Positions 16,924 through 25,685 of a stretch of 45,861 nucleotides of DNA are shown in pieces. Origin of the DNA: Psychrobacter sp. UBA6766 (GTDB taxonomy: Bacteria; Pseudomonadota; Gammaproteobacteria; Pseudomonadales; Moraxellaceae); assembly GCF_002453355.1 (NCBI RefSeq), contig NZ_DKGQ01000047.1:1-45861 (forward strand), in the 5' to 3' direction. The notes under the pieces were generated by a model. That model did not search any database and had not been told where the DNA came from. It worked only from the letters and a program-made list of their open reading frames with translations. The translations under genes were made by a program, and so were the position numbers. The stretch's first letter is position 1. Each line of letters opens with the position of its first letter.

Positions 16924-18423
16924 ATGAACGGAGTTTCTAGTGGCGTGCTGATATCACTCGGCGCCTATTTCTTGGTGATGATTGGGATTGGGATTTATGC
17001 TTATTTTAAGCAAGCCAATGATACTGAAGGTTATATGCTGGGTGGTCGTAGTCTAGGTCCCGCAGTCACTGCCTTATCGGCAGGTGCATCCGACATGTCA
17101 GGTTGGTTGCTCCTTGGATTACCAGGAGCGATGTATGCTGACGGTATCGTCAGCGCTTGGATTGCAATTGGGTTGACCTTAGGTGCCTTTTTAAACTATA
17201 TCATCGTGGCACCGCGCCTTCGTGTTTATACCGAAGTTGCTGATAACGCCATTACATTACCCGATTATTTCGCCAACCGCTTTGAAGATAAATCGCATAT
17301 GCTGCGGGTTATCTCTGCCTTGGTTATCATTTTATTCTTTACCGTCTATACCGCTGCAAGTTTAGTTGGCGGCGGTAAGCTTTTTGAAAGCTCACTCAAC
17401 CTTCCTTATAGCACAGGACTGTGGGTTACTGCTGGCGTCGTTGTTGCTTACACGCTATTCGGTGGTTTCTTAGCGGTATCGATGACCGACTTTGTTCAAG
17501 GTATCATCATGCTATTTGCTATGGTGATTGTTCCTATCGTCGCTTTGACTGACCTTGGTGGCGTTTCAGCCACGACCAATGCTATTAGAGCCATTGACCC
17601 TAGTATGCTCGATATCACGAGTGGCATGACATCTTTAGGTATTATATCCTTGCTCGCTTGGGGGCTTGGCTATTTTGGTCAGCCACATATTATCGTGCGT
17701 TTTATGGCAATTCGCTCAGTAAAAGATATTCCCACTGCGCGTAATATCGGTATGAGCTGGATGATTATCAGCCTTATCGGCGCCTGTGTAACAGGTATTG
17801 CTGGTCGCGCTTATGTACAAAAAACGGCGATGACGTTAGATGATCCTGAAACTATTTTTTTGGTATTTACGCAGTTTTTATTTCATCCACTCGTATCAGG
17901 CTTCTTATTAGCGGCCATTTTAGCCGCGATTATGAGTACCATTTCTTCGCAGCTACTAGTTGTATCAAGCTCACTGACGAAAGACGTTTACAAGCTTTTC
18001 TTTGATAGAGATGCACCAGAAGCACGCCAAGTATTGGTCGGTCGTATCTCGGTCATAGTAGTCGCTGTAGTTGCCATTTTATTGGCTTCCAATCCAGAAA
18101 GCTCTGTATTGAACTTAGTTTCTAACGCTTGGGCAGGATTTGGCGCAGCATTTGGACCTTTGGTTATTTTCAGTCTGACATGGCGCGGTATGAACCGCAA
18201 TGGCGCTGTCGCTGGTATGGTCGTTGGGGCGTTGACCGTTATTTTGTGGGTCTACGGTCCATTCGAGATGAATGGCGTGGCATTAAACAGCTGGTTATAC
18301 GCTATCGTGCCAGGCTTTATCCTAAGTACTATCGCTATCTTTGCCGTGAGCACCATGACTGGTGGTCCAAGACCTTCCGTATCTGCTAAGTACAAAGAGA
18401 TGGAAATGAACTTAGATAAATAA
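16924..18423 (+). CDS. putP: Sodium/proline symporter (SSF family)
   Basis: Inner-membrane sodium:solute symporter importing proline. It is a 499-residue hydrophobic protein with about 12-13 membrane helices. PutP-type motifs are seen: GYMLGGRSLGPAVTALSAGASDMSGWLLLGLPGA near residues 38-72, FGGFLAVSMTDFVQGI, WGLGYFGQPHI, and FLLAAILAAIMSTISSQLLVVSSSLTKDVYK near 340. The first and last are conserved in PutP. The ATG at 16924 has AAGGA nine bases upstream. It is a single-gene unit with its own terminator; putA is not in the window. The substrate assignment rests on recognised similarity. Confidence 0.92.
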   Translation: MNGVSSGVLISLGAYFLVMIGIGIYAYFKQANDTEGYMLGGRSLGPAVTALSAGASDMSGWLLLGLPGAMYADGIVSAWIAIGLTLGAFLNYIIVAPRLRVYTEVADNAITLPDYFANRFEDKSHMLRVISALVIILFFTVYTAASLVGGGKLFESSLNLPYSTGLWVTAGVVVAYTLFGGFLAVSMTDFVQGIIMLFAMVIVPIVALTDLGGVSATTNAIRAIDPSMLDITSGMTSLGIISLLAWGLGYFGQPHIIVRFMAIRSVKDIPTARNIGMSWMIISLIGACVTGIAGRAYVQKTAMTLDDPETIFLVFTQFLFHPLVSGFLLAAILAAIMSTISSQLLVVSSSLTKDVYKLFFDRDAPEARQVLVGRISVIVVAVVAILLASNPESSVLNLVSNAWAGFGAAFGPLVIFSLTWRGMNRNGAVAGMVVGALTVILWVYGPFEMNGVALNSWLYAIVPGFILSTIAIFAVSTMTGGPRPSVSAKYKEMEMNLDK

Positions 18424-18452
18424 GCACTTTTTATCCATTATTGTATTACCAA

Positions 18453-18486
18453 AAAAACCTCGCTAAGTAAACTCAGCGAGGTTTTT
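18453..18486 (+). terminator. Rho-independent terminator after putP
   Basis: AAAAACCTCGCT (18453-18464) pairs with AGCGAGGTTTTT (18475-18486) around a 10-base loop. Confidence 0.85.
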
Positions 18487-18505
18487 ATTTTGCTAAAAAT
18501 AGCGT

Positions 18506-18718
18506 TTAAAAGGTTTTCGTTAATAATACCGTCGCTGACTTTTCATCGCGGTCGTCATAATAGGCAAAGTTACTAGAAGTGGTATCGTAATCAGATACCA
18601 ATCTTGGTGTTAATCCAAGCACAGTAAAATCGCGCTTCCATACTTGCAGACCTAGAGAAGTTGCTTTGTCTCTTCTTCTATTATTCTATTCATAGTCTTT
18701 ATAGTTATTACAATCCCC
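18506..18718 (-). pseudogene. C-terminal remnant of a Slam-like (DUF560) outer-membrane protein
   Basis: Reading the minus strand from 18718 to the stop at 18506-18508 gives about 70 codons. They include NYKDYE, then a TAG stop at 18686-18688, then NNRRRDKATSLGLQVW and, further on, KRDFTVLGLTPRLVSDYD, SSNFAYYDDRDEKS and a final TKTF. The pattern S-x-W-x-R then G-x-TPRL then SN-x-x-YY and a terminal aromatic resembles the last strands of the beta-barrel of surface lipoprotein assembly modifiers. The family match is from memory. There is no start, signal peptide or N-terminal TPR region, and the premature stop confirms decay. The porin terminator follows directly at the truncated end, so the rest of the gene was lost. 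Confidence 0.6.
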
Positions 18719-18734
18719 TATTTATTAATAAACA

Positions 18735-18766
18735 TAAAAAAGCGACCCTTAAAGATCGCTCTTTTT
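18735..18766 (-). terminator. Terminator after the first FadL porin gene
   Basis: AGCGA (18741-18745) pairs with TCGCT (18756-18760), extended by flanking A and T runs with one mismatch and one bulge. The T run is on the minus-strand 3' side. Confidence 0.7.
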
Positions 18767-18794
18767 ATATGACAACTACACTTATAGCAATAAC

Positions 18795-20198
18795 TTATTT
18801 ACCTTGATAAGACAGTTTCACACCGAGGATATAACCATCATTGTCTTGGAAATCACCAACCAATTTTTGAGTTGGCAACTGACCCTTAGCATCACCGAAC
18901 CATAGATATTTACCACCTGCTGATACCGCCCACTCAGGAGTCACGTTGTATTTAGCACCAAGACCTACACTGTAGTAGCCATCGATAGGGCCTAAAGAAG
19001 TAGTTGGATCGCCAGCGCCGCTATCCCAACCAACGGTACCACTTACGGCTAAAGCTGGAGCTAAACGTTTAGCAAGACCGAGCTCTACTTGCCACTGGTC
19101 ATCTTCATACTCAACCAAGTTTAAACCGTCAGGACCGTAGCTTTCTTTACTGACTTCATTATATAAAGGCGGCGTAATTTTAAAATCACCCCACGGTACC
19201 CAACGTACTTTTGCAGTGGCTAACATCGTTGGGTTAATACCGGTTTGGAAATCAAGGTTTACTGATTTAGGAGTAGTCAGTTCCATTGTATTAGTTTGGA
19301 CTGGATTAATACCTAATGCTCCAGCTACTGGATAAGTTTCGTTAATATCCATTTTATGATCAATTTCAGATCGGTATGTCAAAGCAGCCTTCAAAGCAAT
19401 TTCTGGCTTACTATAAGAAACACCTGCTAACCAACCATAATCTTGATCTGGGCTAATGTGTGAGGTATAACCTGTGGCTGGACCATAGGCAAGACCACGC
19501 AGCTTAACATCTGCTTGCACACGCTGGGCTACTGGTCCTCCATAGATCTGGAATTCTTTATTAGTACCAAATTTGGCACCTAAAATCGCGGTAATACTTT
19601 CGCTACGTACTTCAACATTGGTACCTTCGCCTGCGTTTCCTGCTTCGGCTCGTGCTATGCCTACTGCAGTTGAAAGTTTCTTTGCACCTTCAGCTGCTGC
19701 TTCTCTTACTTCTTGTGGTAATGCTGTGTTAGCGGCTGCTTGGCTTAATCTAGTAATTTCATCGCCAATAGTCGCGCCAGTAAATGCTCCACCAGTTAAC
19801 TGAGTAATAGATGCATTAACGTCTCCTTTTGATACAAAGTTATTGTCACCACTATAATTTGCGGCCGCACCAAATGGCTCATCATATAGAATACCCACAC
19901 TAAATGTATCATTGATATCCGTTTTTACGCCATAGCGAAAGAAATCATAAGACTCAGCGATATCCCCTGTTGCATTACCGCGCTGATAATCATTAATATT
20001 TGGGTTGTTATTAGCGCTATCATAGCCACTGACATCAGCGTCGATATAGGTATATACGGCTTCAGCATAGGTACCATCTTGTAAAAAGGCCGTGATATCT
20101 TGACCAGAACGGTCTAGTCCAGCTGCTTGACTCAAGCTGGCTATAGAAAGAGTAGCTACTGCTACGGAAAGGGCTTTTAAGTGAAAAGTAGCGCGCAT
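18795..20198 (-). CDS. FadL/OmpP1-family outer-membrane transporter, copy 1
   Basis: Outer-membrane beta-barrel of the FadL family, which moves long-chain fatty acids or other hydrophobic molecules across the outer membrane. A signal peptide (ALSVAVATLSIASLSQAAG) is followed by a hydrophobic N-terminus where FadL has its hatch. Family stretches include DTFSVGILYDEPFGA, YRSEIDHKM and the C-terminal LGVKLSYQGK with alternating residues. The ATG ending at 20198 has GGAG seven bases before it and fits the signal peptide; the open frame runs 13 codons further. It is the downstream member of a tandem pair with the next gene, which shares the leader sequence around the ribosome binding site. Substrate is not readable from sequence. 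Confidence 0.92.
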   Translation of the reverse strand: MRATFHLKALSVAVATLSIASLSQAAGLDRSGQDITAFLQDGTYAEAVYTYIDADVSGYDSANNNPNINDYQRGNATGDIAESYDFFRYGVKTDINDTFSVGILYDEPFGAAANYSGDNNFVSKGDVNASITQLTGGAFTGATIGDEITRLSQAAANTALPQEVREAAAEGAKKLSTAVGIARAEAGNAGEGTNVEVRSESITAILGAKFGTNKEFQIYGGPVAQRVQADVKLRGLAYGPATGYTSHISPDQDYGWLAGVSYSKPEIALKAALTYRSEIDHKMDINETYPVAGALGINPVQTNTMELTTPKSVNLDFQTGINPTMLATAKVRWVPWGDFKITPPLYNEVSKESYGPDGLNLVEYEDDQWQVELGLAKRLAPALAVSGTVGWDSGAGDPTTSLGPIDGYYSVGLGAKYNVTPEWAVSAGGKYLWFGDAKGQLPTQKLVGDFQDNDGYILGVKLSYQGK

Positions 20199-20607
20199 TG
20201 TGTATCTCCAAACATCCTCGTTGTTTAATCGTTGCAATAAGTTATATTCGACTTTGTTACGCGAAATATAAGCTTATGTAAACGATGTCCTAAAATGAAT
20301 AGTAATGACTTTTTAGCACTAAAACAACAGCTAAAATACTTTATTTCACAAATATGACTGAACAGTACATTAATTAATGGGGAATTATGAGTAATAATGT
20401 TTTATTTTGAATAACTTCATTAGGTGTCTATCTTGTAATCATCAATAGTATGTCACCAATAACCTTCTACTCCTATAAGGAACCCTATCTCGAATATTAT
20501 TTATATTTAAGATAAAGAAGAACGGCAAAACATAAAAAAACGACCCATTTGAGGTCGTTTTTTTATCTATAAAATATAACTTATATCAATATTAGTAGTT
20601 TGTAGTT
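20199..20607. other. Intergenic region between the two FadL porin genes
   Basis: About 410 bases. The right end has the terminator of copy 2 and the left end the untranslated leader of copy 1, so copy 1 must have its own promoter in here. No coding remnant was seen. Confidence 0.6.
20535..20563 (-). terminator. Terminator after the second FadL porin gene
   Basis: AAAAAACGACC (20535-20545) pairs with GGTCGTTTTTT (20553-20563) around a 7-base loop, with an A run on the left that reads as T on the minus strand. Confidence 0.82.
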
Positions 20608-22008
20608 TTACTTAGCTTGATAAGATAGTTTCACACCAAGAGCAAAACCATCATTGTCTTCAAAATTACTAACGACAGCTTTAGTTGGAATTTGACCTTT
20701 AGCATCACCGAACCATAAGTATTTACCGCCGGCAGAAATTGCCCAGTTTTCAGTCAAGTTATACTTTGCACCTAGGCCAGCACTGTAATAACCGTCAATA
20801 GGACCTAGAGAAGTGACTGGATTGCCAGCGCCACTGTCCCAACCAATATTACCAGTTACTGCTAATGCTGGGGTTAAGCGTTTAGCCAAGCCTAGTTCTA
20901 CTAACCACTGGTCTTTATCGTAGCTCACTAAAGACAAACCTTCAGGATACTGAGCTTTACTCACTTCTGTATAAACAGGAGGTACGATTGCAAAATCACT
21001 CCATGGTACCCAGCGCACTTTTGCTGTCGCTAAAGTTGTTGGATTAATACCTGTTTGAAAATCAAAGTTTACAGATTTTGGCGTAGTAATATCTATTTCA
21101 CCAGCTTTTTCAGTACTAGCGGCAGGATAGCTTTCAAATATAGGAAGAGTATGATCAATTTCTGAGCGATACGTTAAGGCAGCCTGCAGTGCGATTTCAG
21201 GCTTACTATAAGATATCCCTGCTAGCCAGCCGTAATCCTGATCGGAGCTAATATGAGCGGTATAACCAGTCGCAGCGCTGTATGCCAGTCCACGCAGTTT
21301 TACGTCTGCTTGTACTTGTTGAGCAACTGGACCGCCATAAACTTGGAAATTTTTATTTTCGCCAAACTTCATACCAAGAATTGCAGTGATATTTTCAGTA
21401 CGTACTTCAACGTTGGTTCCTTCACCTTTAGTAAACTCTTCTGCATCAGCGGCTTTTTTCGCAGTAAGAACGCCTACATAATTTGCTTGGGCTTCCTTAA
21501 GCTCTGCAGCTGTCAAGTTCTGAGGGTTGCCTGGCGCAAGTTGCGCTTTTAGCGTAGGTATTACAACACTATCAACTACTGCTTCGCTATATGCTGGGTT
21601 TCCAGTTACGTTTTTGATAACGGCATCACGATCACCTTGAGCTACAAAATTATTGTCGCCACTATAATCAGCAGCAGCACCAAAAGGCTCATCGTACAAA
21701 ACACCAACGCTAAATGTGTCATTGATATCAGCTTTTACGCCATAGCGGAAAAAGTCATAAGACTCTGCAATATCACCAATTTTATTACCTTGCTGATAAG
21801 CGTTTTTATCTTTACCAACATAAGCATTATCATAGCCACTAACGTCAGCATCTAGATAAGTATAAACTGCTTCAGCGTACACACCATCTTGTAAAAAAGC
21901 AGTTATATCTTGACCTGAACGATCAAGACCCGCCGCACTTGCCAGGCTCGCTGTAGAAAGAGCAGCTAAAGCTACCGTAAGAGTCTTTAGAGTGAAATTT
22001 GCGCCCAT
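20608..22008 (-). CDS. FadL/OmpP1-family outer-membrane transporter, copy 2
   Basis: Paralogue of the neighbouring porin, 466 against 467 residues, nearly collinear throughout. The N-terminal 130 residues and the part from about residue 205 to the end are very similar in both (GLDRSGQDITAFLQDG, AGISYSKPEIAL, DYGWLAG, LGVKLSYQ). The stretch between about residues 128 and 200 differs almost completely. It has a signal peptide (LTVALAALSTASLASAAG). The start codon context is the same as in copy 1: GGAG, seven bases, ATG. The gene has its own terminator. The divergent stretch probably forms an extracellular loop or part of the hatch, so the copies may differ in ligand or in phage exposure. Confidence 0.92.
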   Translation of the reverse strand: MGANFTLKTLTVALAALSTASLASAAGLDRSGQDITAFLQDGVYAEAVYTYLDADVSGYDNAYVGKDKNAYQQGNKIGDIAESYDFFRYGVKADINDTFSVGVLYDEPFGAAADYSGDNNFVAQGDRDAVIKNVTGNPAYSEAVVDSVVIPTLKAQLAPGNPQNLTAAELKEAQANYVGVLTAKKAADAEEFTKGEGTNVEVRTENITAILGMKFGENKNFQVYGGPVAQQVQADVKLRGLAYSAATGYTAHISSDQDYGWLAGISYSKPEIALQAALTYRSEIDHTLPIFESYPAASTEKAGEIDITTPKSVNFDFQTGINPTTLATAKVRWVPWSDFAIVPPVYTEVSKAQYPEGLSLVSYDKDQWLVELGLAKRLTPALAVTGNIGWDSGAGNPVTSLGPIDGYYSAGLGAKYNLTENWAISAGGKYLWFGDAKGQIPTKAVVSNFEDNDGFALGVKLSYQAK

Positions 22009-22241
22009 TGTGTATCTCCAAACATCCCCATTGTTTCACCGCTACACCGAACTTTGTTAGGTAGACAGTATCTAAGGTGAAGAATACTAATGTGTTTTTT
22101 ACATGAAAACAACCAAAAAACACATTATTTCTCTAATATGACTCAATAGTCAGCGAACCGTATATTTATGCAAAAATGCGCATATAAATTTATAAAAAAT
22201 ATTACCTCCGGTATTCTAAGACTTAGTGATTGGTTGCCTAA

Positions 22242-22523
22242 TTAATAATGTGGTGGTCTATCCGCCATAACATCAAACGGCGCTATACCGCCTTCTCCAT
22301 ATTGGCTTTGCACTTGTTTGTAGATAAACTGCAACTGGCGCTGTAAGGTTTGAATGTCTTTGTCTTGCCGCGTAATGACCTCATCAAGCCGCTCCACGGT
22401 AACTTCAAGGTGAGAGAGGTTCGTTTGCAACTCAATGACCTGTGCTTGTAAATCTGTTTGGCTGTCTGACAGCTGAGCTTGTTGATTAGAAGCGTCTTTT
22501 TCTATCGAATTTGGTTGGTTCAT
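22242..22523 (-). CDS. slyX: SlyX family protein
   Basis: Small coiled-coil protein of unknown function, conserved in many proteobacteria. The heptad pattern LEVTVERLDEVITRQDKDI then LQRQLQFIYKQVQ and the PPHY C-terminus are characteristic. The ATG ending at 22523 has GAG six bases upstream; an in-frame TTG eight codons earlier is not needed. At about 93 residues it is longer than the usual 70-75 because of a polar N-terminal extension. It is divergent from uup. Confidence 0.85.
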   Translation of the reverse strand: MNQPNSIEKDASNQQAQLSDSQTDLQAQVIELQTNLSHLEVTVERLDEVITRQDKDIQTLQRQLQFIYKQVQSQYGEGGIAPFDVMADRPPHY

Positions 22524-22725
22524 GTTTTTCTCAATAGTAGTTCTCAATAATAGATAGTATGGTTATTTTCTTTGTTAAATCTCGGACCTAACCATTTAAA
22601 ATAGACTTGATAAAATAGTATTTATAAAGGCATTTACGCATACTACAGTTAGGTGGCAGCATGTTATACTGCTAGGAATTTTGCAACAACCCCTACCTCA
22701 CTATTATATAAGCTTAAGATATTCT

Positions 22726-24669
22726 ATGGCATTGATACATTTAAAAGATATTCACTTAGCCTTTGGCGTGGCTCCTATTCTCGATGGTATTGATTTTTCA
22801 ATCAATGCAGGCGAGCGCGTTTGTTTAATCGGCCGCAATGGCGAAGGCAAATCTACCTTATTTAAACTGATAAATGGCTCATTGCAGCCTGACAGCGGCG
22901 AGATTATCAAAAATAGCAGCATGCGTGTCGCTATGCTAGAGCAAGACGTTCCTGAAACCAGCGGACGTATTTTGGACATCGTGATGGGCGGTAGCCGACG
23001 TACCGCTGACTTGCTGATCAATTACAATAAACAAGTCGATATGTGTGCCAATGGCGATATGGATGCTTGCGAGCATATGGCAACGCTACAGCATGATATT
23101 GATGCAGTACATGGCTGGGATTTAGAACGTGATGCCACGCGCCTGATTACAACGATGGGACTCGATCCTGAAGATGATTTGTCCTCTCTCTCAGGAGGTC
23201 GTAAGCGCCGTGTGCTACTTGCTCGTTCGCTAGTCACCAAGCCTGATGTGCTATTACTCGACGAGCCAACCAACCATTTAGACGTTGAAAGCATTGAGTG
23301 GCTAGAGCGTTTCTTATTAGATTGGCAAGGCTTAACCTTGCTGTTCGTGACTCACGATAGAGCATTTGTTAATAAACTTGCAACTCGTATCGTTGAGCTG
23401 GATCGCGGTCAGTTAACCAGCTATGACGTGACCCAAGGCGCAAAAGGCTACGCGCGTTATCAAGAATTAAAAGAACAACAGCTACTCGCTGAAGAAAAGA
23501 ACAATGCCAACTTTGATAAGAAACTGGCGCAAGAAGAAGTTTGGATTCGCCAAGGTATCAAAGCGCGCCGTACCCGTAACGAAGGTCGTGTCCGTGAACT
23601 AAAAGCCCTGCGTGAAGAACGCAAAGGCCGCCGTGAGCAAGTCGGTAACGTCAATATAACCATGGGCGAAGGCGAAAAAAGCGGCAAATTGGTTTGTAAA
23701 GTCAAAAACCTCCATCTTGAATATGATGGCAATGTCTTGGTCGATAACTTTAGCACCATGATTATGCGCGGTGATAAAATCGGTATCGTCGGACCTAATG
23801 GCGCGGGTAAAACCACGCTGATTAAAGCTCTGCTTGATATGTCTGATAATGATGTGACCAAAACAGGAACGGTTGAACTGGGCACCAATTTACAAATCGC
23901 CTTCTTCGATCAGCTGCGTGACCAGTTAGATCTAGAAGCCAGTGTGGCGCAAAACGTCTCTGAAGGTTCAGACTTCGTTGAAGTTGGTGGTCGTAAGACG
24001 CATATCATGAGTTACTTACAAGACTTCTTGTTTGCGCCAGAGCGTGCACGAACACCTGTTAAAGCCTTATCAGGGGGTGAGCGTAACCGCGTTCTACTTG
24101 CCAAGCAATTATTAAAGCCTGCCAATATTCTAGTACTTGATGAGCCAACCAACGACTTGGATATGGCAACCCTTGAGCTTTTAGAAGAATCAGTTGCTAG
24201 CTTTAACGGTACGATATTACTGATCAGTCATGACCGCTCATTTATGGATAATGTCGTCACTTCGACTTGGGTATTTGACCAAGACGAAAACGGAAATGGC
24301 ATCGTTAAAGAATACGTCGGTGGTTATCAGGAATATCTGGTGCAAAAAAATCGTGAAGAAGCAGTCAAAGTGGCCAAGTCAACTAATGCTAGCGCTACAA
24401 CTAGTAAAGCTGCTACTAAAGCCGCGACAGTAGCAAAATCTAGTCATACTGCCAAAAAGCTCAACTATAATGAACAGCGCGAACTCGATAATCTACCAAA
24501 AGAGATTGCTGTACTAGAAGCTGAGCAAACGCAGCTGGAAGAAAAGTTGGCGGATGGTTCATGGTTTACCAAGGATATGGAAGCTGCTACTGCTGCCAGT
24601 GAGCGTTTATTGATTATCGAAGATGAGATGATGAATAAGCTTGAGCGTTGGAATAGCCTCGAAAGCTAA
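22726..24669 (+). CDS. uup: ABC-F family ATPase Uup
   Basis: Soluble ATPase with two ABC domains and no membrane part. Uup limits precise excision of transposons and is linked to ribosome or DNA transactions. The first Walker A (GRNGEGKST) is at residues 36-44 and the first signature is LSGGRKRRVLLARSL with LLLDEPTNHLD. The second is GPNGAGKTT, then LSGGERNRVLLAKQLL and DEPTNDLD. A charged inter-domain linker (EERKGRREQV region) separates them. The C-terminal about 70 residues form a coiled coil (YNEQRELDNLPKEIAVLEAEQ), which is the Uup-specific domain and distinguishes it from EttA or YbiT. ATG 22726 is preferred over the frame opening 15 codons upstream because MALIHLKDIHLAFG matches the family start. 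Confidence 0.94.
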   Translation: MALIHLKDIHLAFGVAPILDGIDFSINAGERVCLIGRNGEGKSTLFKLINGSLQPDSGEIIKNSSMRVAMLEQDVPETSGRILDIVMGGSRRTADLLINYNKQVDMCANGDMDACEHMATLQHDIDAVHGWDLERDATRLITTMGLDPEDDLSSLSGGRKRRVLLARSLVTKPDVLLLDEPTNHLDVESIEWLERFLLDWQGLTLLFVTHDRAFVNKLATRIVELDRGQLTSYDVTQGAKGYARYQELKEQQLLAEEKNNANFDKKLAQEEVWIRQGIKARRTRNEGRVRELKALREERKGRREQVGNVNITMGEGEKSGKLVCKVKNLHLEYDGNVLVDNFSTMIMRGDKIGIVGPNGAGKTTLIKALLDMSDNDVTKTGTVELGTNLQIAFFDQLRDQLDLEASVAQNVSEGSDFVEVGGRKTHIMSYLQDFLFAPERARTPVKALSGGERNRVLLAKQLLKPANILVLDEPTNDLDMATLELLEESVASFNGTILLISHDRSFMDNVVTSTWVFDQDENGNGIVKEYVGGYQEYLVQKNREEAVKVAKSTNASATTSKAATKAATVAKSSHTAKKLNYNEQRELDNLPKEIAVLEAEQTQLEEKLADGSWFTKDMEAATAASERLLIIEDEMMNKLERWNSLES

Positions 24670-25099
24670 CATTACCCATAGCCGTTGTCGTTGATATAGA
24701 GAAGAGTTATAAATAGCTTACGACTACTTACAAGGGCGTGATGGGCGGAAAGTTAGTGAACATTGTCTTGATTTCAAGTATCATTCCCTATTGCTGAATA
24801 CCCTTATTAATTATAAGGTCATTATTCATAACAGTCTTGTTAGTATAAAGGCGCACTTTAGAGCAGGTTAAACATTGATAATTAAGCAGTTTTAGACTAA
24901 TTATCTTGTTTAATGCTTTAGCGCGTCCTATCAAGACTACTTTATTTTTAACACAATAATTTATTTTATGACCGAAATAGCTTAGAATAGCAACAATTAG
25001 CAAAATTAGGCACAGCCAACGTGGCTTGATAATTGTCATTTTCTAAGCCACAAACCCAGTGTGGGATAATCCCATTTCATTCACCTGGAGGAAGTATTA
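24670..25099. other. Intergenic region between uup and petA
   Basis: About 430 bases. I see no recognisable gene. A minus-strand frame of 83 codons with a hydrophobic start is present but unconvincing. The right part must contain the petABC promoter; a GATAAT at 25065-25070 is a possible -10. Confidence 0.5.
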
Positions 25100-25684
25100 A
25101 TGAGCCATGCCGAAGGCGTTAACGTACAACGTCGTAGAGTTCTTATTGCCTCGACTGCCGTCATTGGTGCAGCTGGGGTAGCTGCTGTGGCGACACCCTT
25201 TGTCCGTTCTTGGACCCCAAGCGCTAAAGCTGAGGCTGCAGGCGCGGCAGTAAACCAAGATATTGGTTCTATCGAAGCAGGACAAATGATTGTCGTCAAA
25301 TATCGTGGCAAACCTATCTATGTAGTAAAGCGCACTGAAGATATGCTAGCAGGATTAGACGACGTCAAGCCACTACTGTCTGATCCTGATTCAGAAGAAT
25401 CACTACAACCAGAATATTGTAAAAATCCTGAGCGCTCTTTGTCACCAGAGGTACTGGTGGTAGAAGGCGTCTGTACACATTTAGGCTGTGCACCGAACTA
25501 CCGTCCTGATGTTGGTGCAGCTGATTTAGGCGGTAATGACTGGTACGGTGGATTTTTCTGCCCCTGTCATGGTTCTAAATATGATTTAGCAGGTCGCGTT
25601 TTTAATGGTGTTCCTGCGCCGCTTAACTTACCTATCCCAGAGTACAGCATGGATGGTACCATCTTGACGATTGGGGAGGCTTAA
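25100..25684 (+). CDS. petA: Ubiquinol-cytochrome c reductase, Rieske iron-sulfur subunit
   Basis: Carries the 2Fe-2S cluster that takes the first electron from ubiquinol in the bc1 complex. Both cluster motifs are intact: C125-T-H127-L-G-C130 and C154-P-C156-H157-G-S. The N-terminal QRRRVLIASTAVIGAAGVAAV looks like a twin-arginine signal anchor. Its length of 194 residues is normal. GGAGG lies eight bases before the ATG. It is the first gene of petABC, and petB begins one base after its stop. Confidence 0.97.
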   Translation: MSHAEGVNVQRRRVLIASTAVIGAAGVAAVATPFVRSWTPSAKAEAAGAAVNQDIGSIEAGQMIVVKYRGKPIYVVKRTEDMLAGLDDVKPLLSDPDSEESLQPEYCKNPERSLSPEVLVVEGVCTHLGCAPNYRPDVGAADLGGNDWYGGFFCPCHGSKYDLAGRVFNGVPAPLNLPIPEYSMDGTILTIGEA

Positions 25685-25685
25685 T

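Larger units (their letters stand above)
18424..18794. other. Intergenic region between putP and the first FadL porin
   Basis: About 370 bases between convergent genes. They hold the putP terminator, a degraded Slam-like coding remnant on the minus strand and the terminator of the porin gene; little is left unexplained. Confidence 0.7.

Noticed and set aside
24788..25039. Minus-strand 83-codon frame with hydrophobic N-terminus between uup and petA
   Set aside because: No ribosome binding site, no recognisable family, an unbroken frame of this size is expected by chance in AT-rich sequence, and the petABC promoter must lie here.
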